Source: Trichomonas vaginalis G3
Lineage: Eukaryota; Parabasalia; Trichomonadida; Trichomonadidae
Length of the DNA stretch: 64,000 bases
Direction of reading: 5' to 3'
Assembly (NCBI RefSeq): GCF_026262505.1
Contig: NC_067203.1
Coordinates: 8,246,001-8,310,000, forward strand
In this document: in pieces, positions 50,865 through 60,171 of the stretch
How the letters are laid out: the number at the start of each line of letters is the position of its first letter
Numbering within the stretch: position 1 is the first letter of the stretch
Program-made: the position numbers and the translations under genes
Notes under the pieces: model-generated
Told to the model about the DNA's origin: nothing
The model's database searches: none
The model's input: the letters and a program-made list of their open reading frames with translations, nothing else

Positions 50865-52439
50865 ATGCAGAACGAACAGTTAAACGAATTTACTCCAGCA
50901 GAGCATATTCATCAGATTCGCTCATATTTCGATATCATAGACAATGCAGTTCAAATTGGTGACACTAATAGAAAATATTCTGACGCAAAGATTCCATCAC
51001 AACCTGGAACTGCTAAAGATAACACATGGGTAACATTCAATCTCTCACCTCCTGGTGAAAATATGTTGGACCTTTACAATACATTCATTACGTATAAAAT
51101 GGAAGGTCAATTTATTGCAGATAAAGAAATTGGTTCAGGTTCCAATAAAACAAACCCACCAGGATTTTGGATTGGTTTCGATGACGCTTTCTATGCAGTT
51201 GCTGGATATCAAATCCTTGCAAATGGTCGTATCGTATATTCTCAAGACAACGCAAGAGAAGAAGCATATATAACTTCAAACTCACAAACTACCGAACAAA
51301 TAAAGAAAGTAGATGTTTTCTCAAAGACTCGACATGAAGATGTATGGAGTCATTCGGGAACATGCAGAACAGGACAAATTGTTAGTGGTCCAATTACAGC
51401 AGGAAAATCATTTGATTTTAAGCTTCGTTTAAGAATTCCTGTTAGAAAATTCCTTCCATTAGAAGCTATTCGATTTATTCCAGCTTTTGCAGGAAACATT
51501 CAGCTTAAAGTAAAGTTCAGTAGCGACGCCTTACAATGCACATCTATATCTGTAAATGATATCATTGCTTTCAATCCAACTCTTAAAGTTGCATTTGCTT
51601 CAGATTCAAATCCACCGACAAATAAATTTGTTCCATGGAATGAACCATTCACTATGATAACGAAGGCAGTAGAAGCTAGTGGAACAGTTACTATTACAAC
51701 TGTAACCCAGCAACTATTTCGAACAAAGATGGATTTTAATGAATGTTTCATTCATCCAAAGTCATTCTCTTTAGACCCTAACATTTATACAGAACTTGTA
51801 GAACATTATACAAACGAGGCTTTATGTTTTCCTGTTAAAGTTATGGATTGGATTCCTATGGATGGTTCATTCTCAAAGAATACAGATAGTTCAAGTGCAA
51901 CATTTACAGCAGCTTATACGCCTATTAATGTTAAAAGTATTTGGGCACTATTTAGAAAGAAAGACAACTATTATGTTAATTTTGAGAACCCTAAGTTTAA
52001 ATATCTTCAGCTTTCCATGGGAGCTTATGGAAATATGCCTGCAGAACCTGAAAAATCATATGGACCTGTATTTTATGAAATGGTTGCGAACGCCTGCAAT
52101 ACAAACAATGATATGATAGGATTTAATGAAGATGTTATGAGGTCATTGGTGGATGATGGTAGTGTGGAACATAAATGGGATAGCTATGACAACACACATT
52201 TCTTATGTGGTTTTCCAACAGAAGTGGACTTTTGCTTCCAGCAAGGTCAAACATCTACTGCTCCAATAACATACAAATTGTCTGTTAAAGGACCTATTGA
52301 ACTAGCAACTGAAAACGTACCAAAGCCACTTATTGGATTTATGAGGGATTGTTGCTTTGCAATACAAGTAAGACAGTCAGGCATACCAATAATAAGACTT
52401 GACGACTATAACTTAGCAACTGACGACAGTGAGGAATAA
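50865..52439 (+). CDS. Polinton-2 major capsid protein (double jelly-roll)
   Basis: A 524-residue beta-rich protein, open throughout. Features consistent with double jelly-roll capsids are an N-terminal region with TWVTFNLSPPGENMLDLYNT, long strands (FDFKLRLRIPVRKFLPLEAI, IQLKVKFSS), a second half with PVKVMDWIPMDGSFSKNT, and the end AIQVRQSGIPIIRLDDYN. Length and place beside minor capsid genes fit Polinton capsids. It looks whole. Identity rests on size, strand content and context; a structure prediction would settle it. Confidence 0.82.
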   Translation: MQNEQLNEFTPAEHIHQIRSYFDIIDNAVQIGDTNRKYSDAKIPSQPGTAKDNTWVTFNLSPPGENMLDLYNTFITYKMEGQFIADKEIGSGSNKTNPPGFWIGFDDAFYAVAGYQILANGRIVYSQDNAREEAYITSNSQTTEQIKKVDVFSKTRHEDVWSHSGTCRTGQIVSGPITAGKSFDFKLRLRIPVRKFLPLEAIRFIPAFAGNIQLKVKFSSDALQCTSISVNDIIAFNPTLKVAFASDSNPPTNKFVPWNEPFTMITKAVEASGTVTITTVTQQLFRTKMDFNECFIHPKSFSLDPNIYTELVEHYTNEALCFPVKVMDWIPMDGSFSKNTDSSSATFTAAYTPINVKSIWALFRKKDNYYVNFENPKFKYLQLSMGAYGNMPAEPEKSYGPVFYEMVANACNTNNDMIGFNEDVMRSLVDDGSVEHKWDSYDNTHFLCGFPTEVDFCFQQGQTSTAPITYKLSVKGPIELATENVPKPLIGFMRDCCFAIQVRQSGIPIIRLDDYNLATDDSEE

Positions 52440-52469
52440 AGGATGAACGTTTATTTTTAAAGCTTATAA

Positions 52470-52940
52470 ATGAGTTCTTCATCAAGCTCTCGTGAACCTT
52501 CACCATCTATGAAACAAACTTTACCAAACGATTATGGAGCACCTATTGAATATTTCTTACGAGCTGCACAATGGCAAAGAGCAGTCTCACCAAGGTTAGG
52601 TGTTCCACCAGCTCCTGTCAAAAATAGCATTTGGTCAAGTCCTTATATAAAATATGGTCTCCCACTAGGTTTGCTAGCTACAGCAGGAGCAGTAATGATG
52701 TTGAAAAGAAATAAAGCAAATGTTGTAAATAATACTGAAGTAGCTGAAGTTAAACAAACTCCAACACCTTCGCCAAAACCAACGTCAAAACCAACACCTT
52801 CACAAGCAAAACCTTCAATGACTCCTGAACCTATGAAAGTACAAACTCCTGTTCAAAAGTCAACTCCTAAACCGACTCCAACATTTAAACCAGAACCTAC
52901 TCCTCAAATAAATCGTAAAACTCCTGCGTTTCCTTACTGA
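52470..52940 (+). CDS. Polinton-2 membrane-anchored Pro/Thr-rich protein
   Basis: A 156-residue protein. One membrane segment (YGLPLGLLATAGAVMMLKRN, about residues 63-82) is followed by a Pro/Thr/Ser/Lys-rich stalk (TPTPSPKPTSKPTPSQ). Such anchored stalk proteins occur in virion membranes, so a link to an internal lipid layer is possible. It is downstream of the capsid gene on the same strand. Confidence 0.65.
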   Translation: MSSSSSSREPSPSMKQTLPNDYGAPIEYFLRAAQWQRAVSPRLGVPPAPVKNSIWSSPYIKYGLPLGLLATAGAVMMLKRNKANVVNNTEVAEVKQTPTPSPKPTSKPTPSQAKPSMTPEPMKVQTPVQKSTPKPTPTFKPEPTPQINRKTPAFPY

Positions 52941-52988
52941 AAAAATAACGTTATTTTTATTTAATATTAAAATTTTTATTTGATTGAA

Positions 52989-53207
52989 ATGACGACTAAA
53001 GTCACTGAAGCAATGAAACAAAAGTTTTTGGTAGAATACATTAAATCAGGAGCGGTTCCAGAAGGTTTTTACGTTCATACTATGAAGGATGGTAGAGTTC
53101 AGTTTAGAAAGATAAAGCAACCATTAGATAAAGAAGGAATTTTGAGAAAGATTAAACTTCATGAGGACAACATTGCTGAACTTAAGAAGAAGCTAGAAGA
53201 GTTATAA
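52989..53207 (+). CDS. Polinton-2 72-residue paralogue of 50412
   Basis: Starts MTTKVTEAMKQKFLVEYIKS. It contains GFYVHTMKDGRVQFRKIKQP, like the protein at 50412, then a coiled-coil end (IAELKKKLEEL). The stop touches the inner border of the right TIR. Confidence 0.6.
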   Translation: MTTKVTEAMKQKFLVEYIKSGAVPEGFYVHTMKDGRVQFRKIKQPLDKEGILRKIKLHEDNIAELKKKLEEL

Positions 53208-53248
53208 AGCAATGAATTCAAGTGGGTGAAAAAAGAGGTGAAAAAAGA

Positions 53249-53272
53249 GGTGAGATCTCACCACTTCACCTA
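53249..53272. repeat. Palindrome module, copy 5 (right TIR)
   Basis: GGTGAGATCTCACC at 53249-53262, preceded by two GTGAAAAAAGAG repeats and followed by ACTTCACCTA. It is the mirror of 32683. Confidence 0.85.
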
Positions 53273-53370
53273 AATTTATTTTTGTGCTATGTTTTCATAC
53301 GTGTGAGGGTGGTGATATCATTAATTTTTAAGTTTATTTTTAAGTTTATTTTTTATTTTATTTGGATGTA

Positions 53371-53691
53371 ATGACGAAAACTATTGAGATAACAAACTAC
53401 AACGGTCATGAGTTCAAGAATTTGTTCTTCGTTCCTCGTGAAAATACATTCTATCAGATACGAGGGAGAAAGGGTAAAGTTAGTTTGAGCGTTTATGAAG
53501 GAATGAAGAATGGAAAGTTTATACAAGCATACGATACAAACGGTAAACGTGTTTCATTAGCTTTGTCAAAACTTACTAACATTTATTTTGACAGTGATTT
53601 TGACCTATATGAAGAAGAAAGTGAGTCAGAAGATTATGAGCTGTTATGTGAAGCACAGCAATGGGAGGAGTTGCAATACTTTTGTAAGTGA
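53371..53691 (+). CDS. Polinton-2 TIR-encoded protein, right copy
   Basis: A 106-residue protein identical to the one at 32255-32575. The true start is MTKTIEITN; the open frame begins nine bases earlier without ATG. The acidic tail and beta-rich first half are as described for the left copy. Confidence 0.7.
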   Translation: MTKTIEITNYNGHEFKNLFFVPRENTFYQIRGRKGKVSLSVYEGMKNGKFIQAYDTNGKRVSLALSKLTNIYFDSDFDLYEEESESEDYELLCEAQQWEELQYFCK

Positions 53692-54306
53692 GAACGTTTA
53701 TTTTTACATTAGTGAGGTGAAGTGGTTGGTGGCTTTGTAAATATTTAAGGTTAAGTTAGTGTTGTCGTTTGTGTTGTAAAATATACGTTAACGGTTTTGT
53801 AAAGTGTCAAATTCACATATAATGGGTAAGGTGGAACGCAGTGCCACAGTACACATGATATGTATACTAACTAACACACCTTTGGACACCCTATAGTATA
53901 ATGGAGATTCTGTTGAATATAAATTCAGAATTATTTCTTCTTCAATGTAGGGCTCGAAATTTTCAAATTTGAAACCTTTGTAATGTAGGAGCGTCACCAA
54001 ATTCACATTTTCTGGTTTGATGATGCATGAGAATTGGTTTGATATCTTTTGGTAAAGTTCTGTTAATAATTTAATATCTTTAACACGAATTCGTGAAATA
54101 CCATTAATCATGTAAAGTGCCATTTGGACAGATATTTTGTGAGTTGTAATGAATTCTATAATTTGTGAGCAACTTTGTAAAATATTATTGGAATTGACAC
54201 TCCAAATAATTTTTGATGTTTGACTAGGGTATTCGAATACTTCAATTAGCTTAAGGTCACAAAAACCACATCCAGTTTCATTTATCGATTGATCAGAACT
54301 TTGCAT

Positions 54307-54882
54307 GTTTTGCAAAATTTTATATTTTATATTTATATTGTCACTTTTGACAAAAAATTTCCAGTTGAGCAGAATGACCCAGTCGATGAGCAAATTCACG
54401 AATGGTATAATTGAAATCTATCTACAAAGCAATGTGAAAGCAAATTCCCTAAGTCTAAGCTTGATTTATTGGGAATTTAGGTTTTGTATTAATAATGATC
54501 TTAGATTGATTATTAGTAGGTTAGATGAAATATATAGTGGTTTTATTCGTATATTATCAAATAAAGATTACATTAAATTGAATGTGCAAATTTTCAATAT
54601 TGCATATAGAAAATGCGAGATGAGCTAATATAACTTTATAAATCTGAGATAATTCAAAACAATAAATATGACACCCTGTGCAATACAGTATAAGGCTTTC
54701 AAAATTCAAAAATAGAGCTATTGAATTTACAAGAAAGTTTACAAAATTGGAAAATGAAGATCCAATCTGTTATTTTTATAAACGATATCCTTAGATAAAG
54801 GTTTGGTAGATACCTAATATGTACTTTTGACACCATATAAAAGACATCAAAATGTCACTTTTCAAGACATATCAATATATTT
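54307..54882. other. Divergent intergenic region, no gene seen
   Basis: Lies between the start of the interrupted ankyrin gene and the importin-like gene. TCAATATATTT at 54872-54882 is an initiator-like site for the importin-like gene. No other features. Confidence 0.5.
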
Positions 54883-57684
54883 ATGGAAAATATCCCAAAA
54901 ATTATTGAATTCGGCAATGCAGTTCTTGCAGGTGCCAAACCAGGAACAGTCACAGTTCCAGAATATACCATTTCGCCACAAAATTTCAAAGAATTAGCAG
55001 AACACGTTTCAAATTCCAACGATCAAGCACTTAAAGTCGGTTTCTCCAACAGCATTTATCGTTTGTTACTTCTCAACTACAACAACTCTGACGAAGATAA
55101 CGCAAAAGTTTTCAGAAACTCAGTTCTGGAATTTGCAATCAAAAACACAGTTAAAAACACATTATCAGGTATTTTGAAATCAACAAACGAATTATTATCA
55201 CAAACAGAAGGCAAGTGGCCAGAATTAATAGAGTTTTTACTGAAAAATGAAACGGAAAATAATTATTTTAGAGGACAATTCATTGCTGTTGCCACATACA
55301 TCAGGGAAACGGACTTCCCAGTCACAAACAGAGATGCTCTTCTTCCAGTTATCGACAATTTACTCAAATCTTCCGAAGATCTTCCAATCTCTTCATTATT
55401 GCTCGTCATTACATTAACCAAAGCAGATATCAACCAATTACAGCCATACATTAACACAATCTGGGAATCTGCTCTTAAATGTGCAGAATCATCAGATTTC
55501 CATGCAGTTTGTTCGGCCATGCACGATCTACATCAAATCCCTGGCTTTGACAAACTCATTCCTGATTGTGTCTCCAAGAAAATTGAAATTTTCTCAAATC
55601 AAGATTTAGATCTTGAAAATCGCATCAAAGAAATCCATCCATGCATCAAACTCTTCCCTTTCCTTGATGAGAAGTCCATGGAAAACATTTTACAGGTTAT
55701 TTCAAGTGAAGTGACCACAAATGTTGAAAATTCAATTAAAATTCTTGACACTTTTGAAGAAACAGAAGTTGATTTATTAAATGAAGGATCCATAGTTATT
55801 TTAAGCACCTACATACGTATTCTTGTTGAAGGAGATAATCCAGCACAAGGATTAGTATTTTTAGAACCATTTGCTGACCAAGTTTTAGATGACGAAGATT
55901 TTGAAAATGAAGTTAATGAACTTATCTTGAAAACTCTTCAAGACGAAAACAAAGCAATCTGTGCTTTATATTCTTTGAAGACAATGTCGACGAGAATGCA
56001 AAAACCGAACTTAGATTTATTTAAATTAGTATTGGATTATATTCCAAGAGATGACACTGTTGGTTATCATGCAAGAATTGCTATGGAATCTTTGATAGAA
56101 ACACAGTTATTCGTGGATGACGTTTACGTCAAATCTTTCGTTGAAAGTTTTCAAAAATTCCAAGGAAAAACGTCACTTTTTGTCAAATTTGTCATCAAAT
56201 TATTGAATTCGTTACCAGAAATAGGATTAGTTGTATGTCAAGGATTATTTGAGTTTTCTGTTCCTCTTATTTCAGAAGGAAAGAGCGATGAAGAAAAATC
56301 AGTTGCTCTTTCATTTTTTGCGCAATTAGCCGAAGTTGACAAAGATTATGTTGTTGATAGATTGGATGACATGATGGCTACAAGTTTGAGTTTAATGGAA
56401 TCTAAGAATCCTGGCTGTGTTGCTGCTTCTGCTGATTTCTTGGCTTCTGTCGCGAATTCTTTCGAACAAGAAACAAGAGAAAAAGTTTTTGATCAAATTC
56501 CAAAAATGCTGCAAATTGTTAGAAGAGAAATCGAAGGTTTCCCTGAAATACATAGAAATGCAGTTGCTACATCTCTTTCTGATATTGTTTCACAATTCGA
56601 TTTAAGAGAAACTGCTGAAGAACTCGCAAATATAGCAATGAAAGATTTGAATTCTAATGACGAAGAAACAAAAGGAGAAGCGATTCATATCATTTACATT
56701 ATTTGCCAAAACTTATTACCTGATGTTGCTCAAACAGTGTTTAATGATTTGGCTTCTAAATTAGAACAAATGGAAGATCAAGATAACGCGGAAACATCAA
56801 TCAGAGCTTTGAAAGATTTACTCAAAAAATATAAAATTGACAGAGAAATTGTCATGAATTTAGTTAAATCTGTTTATGAAGGAAGAATTAAAGCAATTGG
56901 ACAAATTGATTCGATTGAGAATGATGAGACAGAAGTATTTGAATTACTCAAGAATTATGTCATCAAATACAAAAATGATGCTTTGATTTTTGTTAGACAA
57001 GTTATTGGTGTTTTGCCTTTCATTGATTCTTCTGTTTTAAGTTTGGCTTTGGCACCAATAAATGAAGCCCTAAACTTATGTAAGGAAAGAGATTATTTAA
57101 CAGACAATGATATACAAACAATTGTTCAAACACTAATGACAATATTGAACCAGGATGATCCAGAATCAGTGAATTCTATTTCTGATACTTTGATTAATTT
57201 AATTATGAATTTCACAAAATTCGTTGATACACAACAATTGGTCAACAAAATCAACGATCTTTGGGAAACATGTGATGAGAAAGAAGATAAAGAACAGACA
57301 TGCTCATTAGCAATGATTTGTTTTGCTTTGTTAACACAAAATGTTTTCATCGAACAATTATTTGCTGATTTAATTCAGTTGATGCCAATTAGTTGTGAAA
57401 CATTTAGTTTGAAACAATCTGTTGAGATGATGAAGAAAGCAGCAGAAACATTACAAAGTAGAGATATATTAAGCTTCGTCTATGAATATTTGTGCAGATT
57501 CGAGTTGATGAAGAAGTCTCAGATTGAAGAATATGATGAAGAAATTCCACAAAACTTACAATCATCAATAAGACAGTTTATCAAAGAAAAACTGAAGAAT
57601 GATAACCAAATGAAGGATGAAATGACAAAGACACTTCTTGCAAAGAACTATGGAAAGGTTTTAGTTGCTTCTTTGTTTAAATAA
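54883..57684 (+). CDS. Importin-like karyopherin-beta
   Basis: A 933-residue HEAT-repeat protein. Residues about 35-115 have an importin-beta N-domain layout, and EGKWPELIEFLLKN near 110 matches the W-P-E-L motif of importin-4/5-type proteins. Many downstream repeats have the D-x-x-(S/N/A) turns of HEAT solenoids (for example NPGCVAASADFLASVANSFE). It is shorter than importin-5 (about 1100). It should import cargo with Ran. A TCAATATATTT initiator adjoins the ATG. The stop is followed by an AAATAAAAT 3' signal. Confidence 0.78.
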   Translation: MENIPKIIEFGNAVLAGAKPGTVTVPEYTISPQNFKELAEHVSNSNDQALKVGFSNSIYRLLLLNYNNSDEDNAKVFRNSVLEFAIKNTVKNTLSGILKSTNELLSQTEGKWPELIEFLLKNETENNYFRGQFIAVATYIRETDFPVTNRDALLPVIDNLLKSSEDLPISSLLLVITLTKADINQLQPYINTIWESALKCAESSDFHAVCSAMHDLHQIPGFDKLIPDCVSKKIEIFSNQDLDLENRIKEIHPCIKLFPFLDEKSMENILQVISSEVTTNVENSIKILDTFEETEVDLLNEGSIVILSTYIRILVEGDNPAQGLVFLEPFADQVLDDEDFENEVNELILKTLQDENKAICALYSLKTMSTRMQKPNLDLFKLVLDYIPRDDTVGYHARIAMESLIETQLFVDDVYVKSFVESFQKFQGKTSLFVKFVIKLLNSLPEIGLVVCQGLFEFSVPLISEGKSDEEKSVALSFFAQLAEVDKDYVVDRLDDMMATSLSLMESKNPGCVAASADFLASVANSFEQETREKVFDQIPKMLQIVRREIEGFPEIHRNAVATSLSDIVSQFDLRETAEELANIAMKDLNSNDEETKGEAIHIIYIICQNLLPDVAQTVFNDLASKLEQMEDQDNAETSIRALKDLLKKYKIDREIVMNLVKSVYEGRIKAIGQIDSIENDETEVFELLKNYVIKYKNDALIFVRQVIGVLPFIDSSVLSLALAPINEALNLCKERDYLTDNDIQTIVQTLMTILNQDDPESVNSISDTLINLIMNFTKFVDTQQLVNKINDLWETCDEKEDKEQTCSLAMICFALLTQNVFIEQLFADLIQLMPISCETFSLKQSVEMMKKAAETLQSRDILSFVYEYLCRFELMKKSQIEEYDEEIPQNLQSSIRQFIKEKLKNDNQMKDEMTKTLLAKNYGKVLVASLFK

Positions 57685-58494
57685 AATATAATTATTTTTA
57701 GAGTTATTATAATTATTAAAACTTTTTATTTACTATTTGAAAAAATCATAATCAAGAAAGTAACATGCTTGAAAATACTGAGAGAAGTTAATTCAGAAAG
57801 AAATTTCACTTGAAATCATTAATACTTATTGAAAAACAAACAGACTGCTCATTTTATCTAACAAAATATAAATAACTCATTAGTTTCATTTATAGATACA
57901 TTTCCAATGTATGGAAAGGGATTTTCTTAAAAATTAGTAATTTTTTTGAATTTAATATAGACCTTTAACTATTATATACGAGACTATTGTTAATTATGTT
58001 GCCAACATAGTGCTACAGACACATTTCAATGATAATTATTCGAATAAAAATGTGAGATTTGATTCATATTCAGGCATCTGATGCATATTAATGTTTTTCT
58101 TGTATATGACATAAAACTAGATGCAAAAATATGCGGAGAGGTTCACTGCCATAGAATTTGGGACATTTGGTCAAAAGTTATGAAGGCTTAAAAAATTTTT
58201 CATAGTTATGAAAATCGCAATAATCGTAAATAATAAAATGTAACTTGTAATAGAAGATTATGCACAACTTGCAATAGGATTAATTAATGGCTCAAGAATA
58301 TGCCATGATTACCATAAATCGAAAATTTCTAAAATATAATATGCTTAATACATATATTTTTCTTGAATAAATTTTTTCTACATACAATAGTGATATTAAT
58401 TATATGAAAAAATGAAGTCATAGGAAAAACATAAGTGGCATCGCATAGCCGTTTTCAATTTTTTTCTGAAAAAGGTGACAACAAAGTAGCCAAA
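57685..58494. other. 0.8-kb intergenic region, no gene seen
   Basis: AT-rich, with no gene-like frame or repeat found. It must contain the prefoldin promoter; GTTTTCAATTT near 58451-58461 is an initiator-like candidate about 40 bases before the ATG. Confidence 0.5.
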
Positions 58495-58848
58495 ATGACA
58501 CAGCCTCCTATTAATATTAGAGATATCGAAGAAGCTAGCAAGAAAATCGAAATGCTTCGTACTAAGCTCCAGACTCTTAACGAGCAGCGTGGTCAAGCAT
58601 TCTTCCAATTAAGAGAATGCACACTTGTTCAAGAGGAATTAAAGGAACTCGACGACACAGATGTAATCATGAAGCTTTCAGGCCCAACACTTATTCAGGC
58701 TGATCTTATTTCTGCTACAGAAAACGTTAAACAGCGTCTTCAATTTATCGAAAATCAGATTAAATCTATTGATAAGCAAATCGATGATACAAATGCTGAG
58801 CTTGCTACAGCCGAAGATGTTCTTCGTAAAGTTGGTGCTGGACAATAA
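58495..58848 (+). CDS. PFDN6: Prefoldin subunit 6 (beta-type)
   Basis: A 117-residue protein (MTQPPINIRDIEEASKKIEM). Two coiled-coil helices flank a beta hairpin: VQEELKELDDTDVIMKLSGP then TLIQADLISATENVKQRLQF. This matches the prefoldin-6 signature (EEL..LD....V.KL.GP.L). The ATG at 58495 gives the usual length (about 125); an upstream non-ATG extension is not needed. Prefoldin is a cytosolic hexamer that hands nascent actin and tubulin to the CCT chaperonin. Stop and 3' signal overlap as CAATAAAG. Confidence 0.88.
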   Translation: MTQPPINIRDIEEASKKIEMLRTKLQTLNEQRGQAFFQLRECTLVQEELKELDDTDVIMKLSGPTLIQADLISATENVKQRLQFIENQIKSIDKQIDDTNAELATAEDVLRKVGAGQ

Positions 58849-59237
58849 AGCGTTATATTAATATTACTTCACTTCAACTTTCTAGTTTTTTTTTATGATT
58901 TCAGAGAATGAACTTAAAGATACATCGATACTACTTCATAAATAATATTATTCTTTTCCTGAAGGACAAGGAAATGTTTCAATATTTTTTACATTTTTTT
59001 CAACAAACCATTATTTATATTCTGTGGAAATAACTATTTACTTTGAACTTTGTTAACTATGCAAGTCTTTATGATGCAAAATGAAAAATAATTATTTTTA
59101 ATTTTATTTTCAATTTCACTGACCAAAACATACAAAATAAACATATAGTTGGTGGTTACATTTAAAAGAGTGTGATAGAGTTGTTAAAAAAAAGAAAATT
59201 ATTTATATTTGACTTTATTACTAAACTATTATATAAC
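58849..59237. other. Intergenic between convergent genes, no gene seen
   Basis: AT-rich region between the 3' ends of prefoldin 6 and the Ind1-type gene. No repeat or RNA gene is visible. Confidence 0.5.
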
Positions 59238-60155
59238 TTATTTGGATTCTTCCTTCTCAATGGCAACTGGCTGTCTTGCTGGATATCTTGGTTTCTGCTT
59301 TGGAATTGCTTCAATAACATGCTTAGCAATTTTCTCGAAAATCTTTGCGTATTCAGAATCTGGGTGGGCCAAAAGTGCCGGGACACCTTTATCGCCAGAA
59401 GAAGCAATTTCTGGGTCGATTGGGATAGATCCAATAAGAGGAACGTTGTACTTCTTTGAAAGGTTGGCAGCGCCATCTCCTGGGAAGATCTTTGTAACTG
59501 TCTTGCACTTTGCGCAGCGGAATCCATCCATATTCTGAATAATTCCGACTGGTTTGATTTTGAGGTGTTTGAACATATCAAAGTTCCTCTCAACATCTGC
59601 TACAGCGACATTCTGTGGTTGTGTAACGACAATAGCGCCATCTACAGGAACATTTTGTGCAATAGACATTAAAACATCACCTGTGCCTGGTGGAGTATCA
59701 AGAACTAAGTAGTCAAGCTCTGGCCAGATAGCATTGCGAAGGAAATCGGAAATTACCTTACCGACGATTGGTCCCTTCCAAAGCATAGCCATTTTAGGAC
59801 CTATTCCGTAACCAACTGATACTGTTGGCATTCCGTAATTCTCGACTGGGATGAAATTTCCTTCTGCATCGGAATATAATGGTTTACCTTCTGTATTTAA
59901 CATTGTTGGGACAGATGGACCGTAAATATCAGCATCAAATAAGCCTACTCTCATTCCTGCCTTCTGAAGAGCAAGAGCTGTGTTAAGAGCAACTGTAGAT
60001 TTACCGACACCACCCTTGCAGCTTGTTGTCATGAGGATACGGCCAATTCCTGGTAATGCCTTCCTTCCAAATGCTGCTGCAGCTTTCTTTTTTGTTGCTT
60101 TGGACGCGGCTTCGGCAAATCCGCGTGCAAAATGCTTGCCGAATGTTGTTAGCAT
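59238..60155 (-). CDS. Ind1/NUBPL-type Mrp-family P-loop ATPase, hydrogenosomal Fe-S assembly
   Basis: A 305-residue protein. The N-terminus MLTTFGKHFARGFAEAASKA is a hydrogenosome-type presequence with an Arg before the likely cleavage site. The deviant Walker A is CKGGVGKSTVAL (about 48-59), then FDADIYGPSVPTML and LDTPPGTGD. The FRCAKC pair near 222-227 is the Cys pair that binds a bridging Fe-S cluster in this family. It loads clusters onto target proteins such as complex I-like subunits of the hydrogenosome. The ATG at 60155 is 8 bases from a TCATTCAC initiator at 60164-60171. It is similar in length to human NUBPL (319). Confidence 0.9.
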   Translation of the reverse strand: MLTTFGKHFARGFAEAASKATKKKAAAAFGRKALPGIGRILMTTSCKGGVGKSTVALNTALALQKAGMRVGLFDADIYGPSVPTMLNTEGKPLYSDAEGNFIPVENYGMPTVSVGYGIGPKMAMLWKGPIVGKVISDFLRNAIWPELDYLVLDTPPGTGDVLMSIAQNVPVDGAIVVTQPQNVAVADVERNFDMFKHLKIKPVGIIQNMDGFRCAKCKTVTKIFPGDGAANLSKKYNVPLIGSIPIDPEIASSGDKGVPALLAHPDSEYAKIFEKIAKHVIEAIPKQKPRYPARQPVAIEKEESK

Positions 60156-60163
60156 TTTGAAAA

Positions 60164-60171
60164 GTGAATGA
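60164..60171 (-). promoter_or_regulatory. Trichomonad initiator of the Ind1-type gene
   Basis: TCATTCAC on the minus strand, 8 bases before the ATG. It is a near-perfect match to the trichomonad Inr. Confidence 0.75.

Larger units (their letters stand above)
32074..53872. mobile_element. Polinton/Maverick (Polinton-2), full length, 21.8 kb, partly broken
   Basis: It starts AGTTAGTATACATATC and ends with its inverse. AACAC lies directly outside both ends (32069-32073, 53873-53877), a 5-bp target duplication. The terminal inverted repeats are about 675 bp and differ by about one base, so insertion was recent. Parts: major capsid, two minor-capsid candidates, packaging ATPase, integrase, protein-primed polymerase, KilA-N proteins, fibre and a gene inside each TIR. 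The two arms of the gene map run on both strands. Around six or more breaks are present, in the ATPase, the remnant zone, and the polymerase region; the other parts look whole. Confidence 0.95.
53198..53872 (-). repeat. Polinton-2 right terminal inverted repeat
   Basis: About 675 bases, inverted copy of 32074-32747, differing by about one base in a T-run. The outer end is followed by the AACAC duplication and the last 14 bases of the mariner. Confidence 0.93.
30794..53891 (+). mobile_element. Mariner (Tvmar1-like), itself split by Polinton-2
   Basis: Left end at 30794 (GGGTGTCCAAAGGTGCGTTT) and right end at 53891 (ACCTTTGGACACCC) are inverted repeats. Across the Polinton the two TIRs match for about 26 bases with one mismatch. 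TA flanks both ends (30792-30793, 53892-53893). Without the Polinton and one 5-bp duplication the element is 1294 bp, close to the size I recall for Tvmar1 of T. vaginalis. The naming is from memory, not from alignment. It landed in an ankyrin gene. Confidence 0.88.
29321..54306 (-). pseudogene. DUF3447/ankyrin gene split by minisatellite, mariner and Polinton
   Basis: The host gene reads on the minus strand. It starts at 54306 (MQSSDQSINETGCGFCDLKL), runs to 53894, resumes beyond the mariner at 30793 (YIAWDKVDELKSKFPNLDIN, ankyrin-type repeats), then is interrupted by minisatellite blocks. Ankyrin fragments return at about 30004-29914 (SPLSIAIKTNSAEIVKFF) and 29425-29324, with a stop at 29321-29323 (EHGATNRLEN). 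Removing the mariner and one TA restores the reading frame across the target site, so the insertion hit a live gene. The repeats match those of the genes at 7703 and 14684. Protein-binding role assumed from ankyrin repeats. Confidence 0.9.

Noticed and set aside
59162-59596. Frames of 95-144 codons at the 3' part of the Ind1-type gene
   Set aside because: They overlap the conserved ATPase frame and have no family features.
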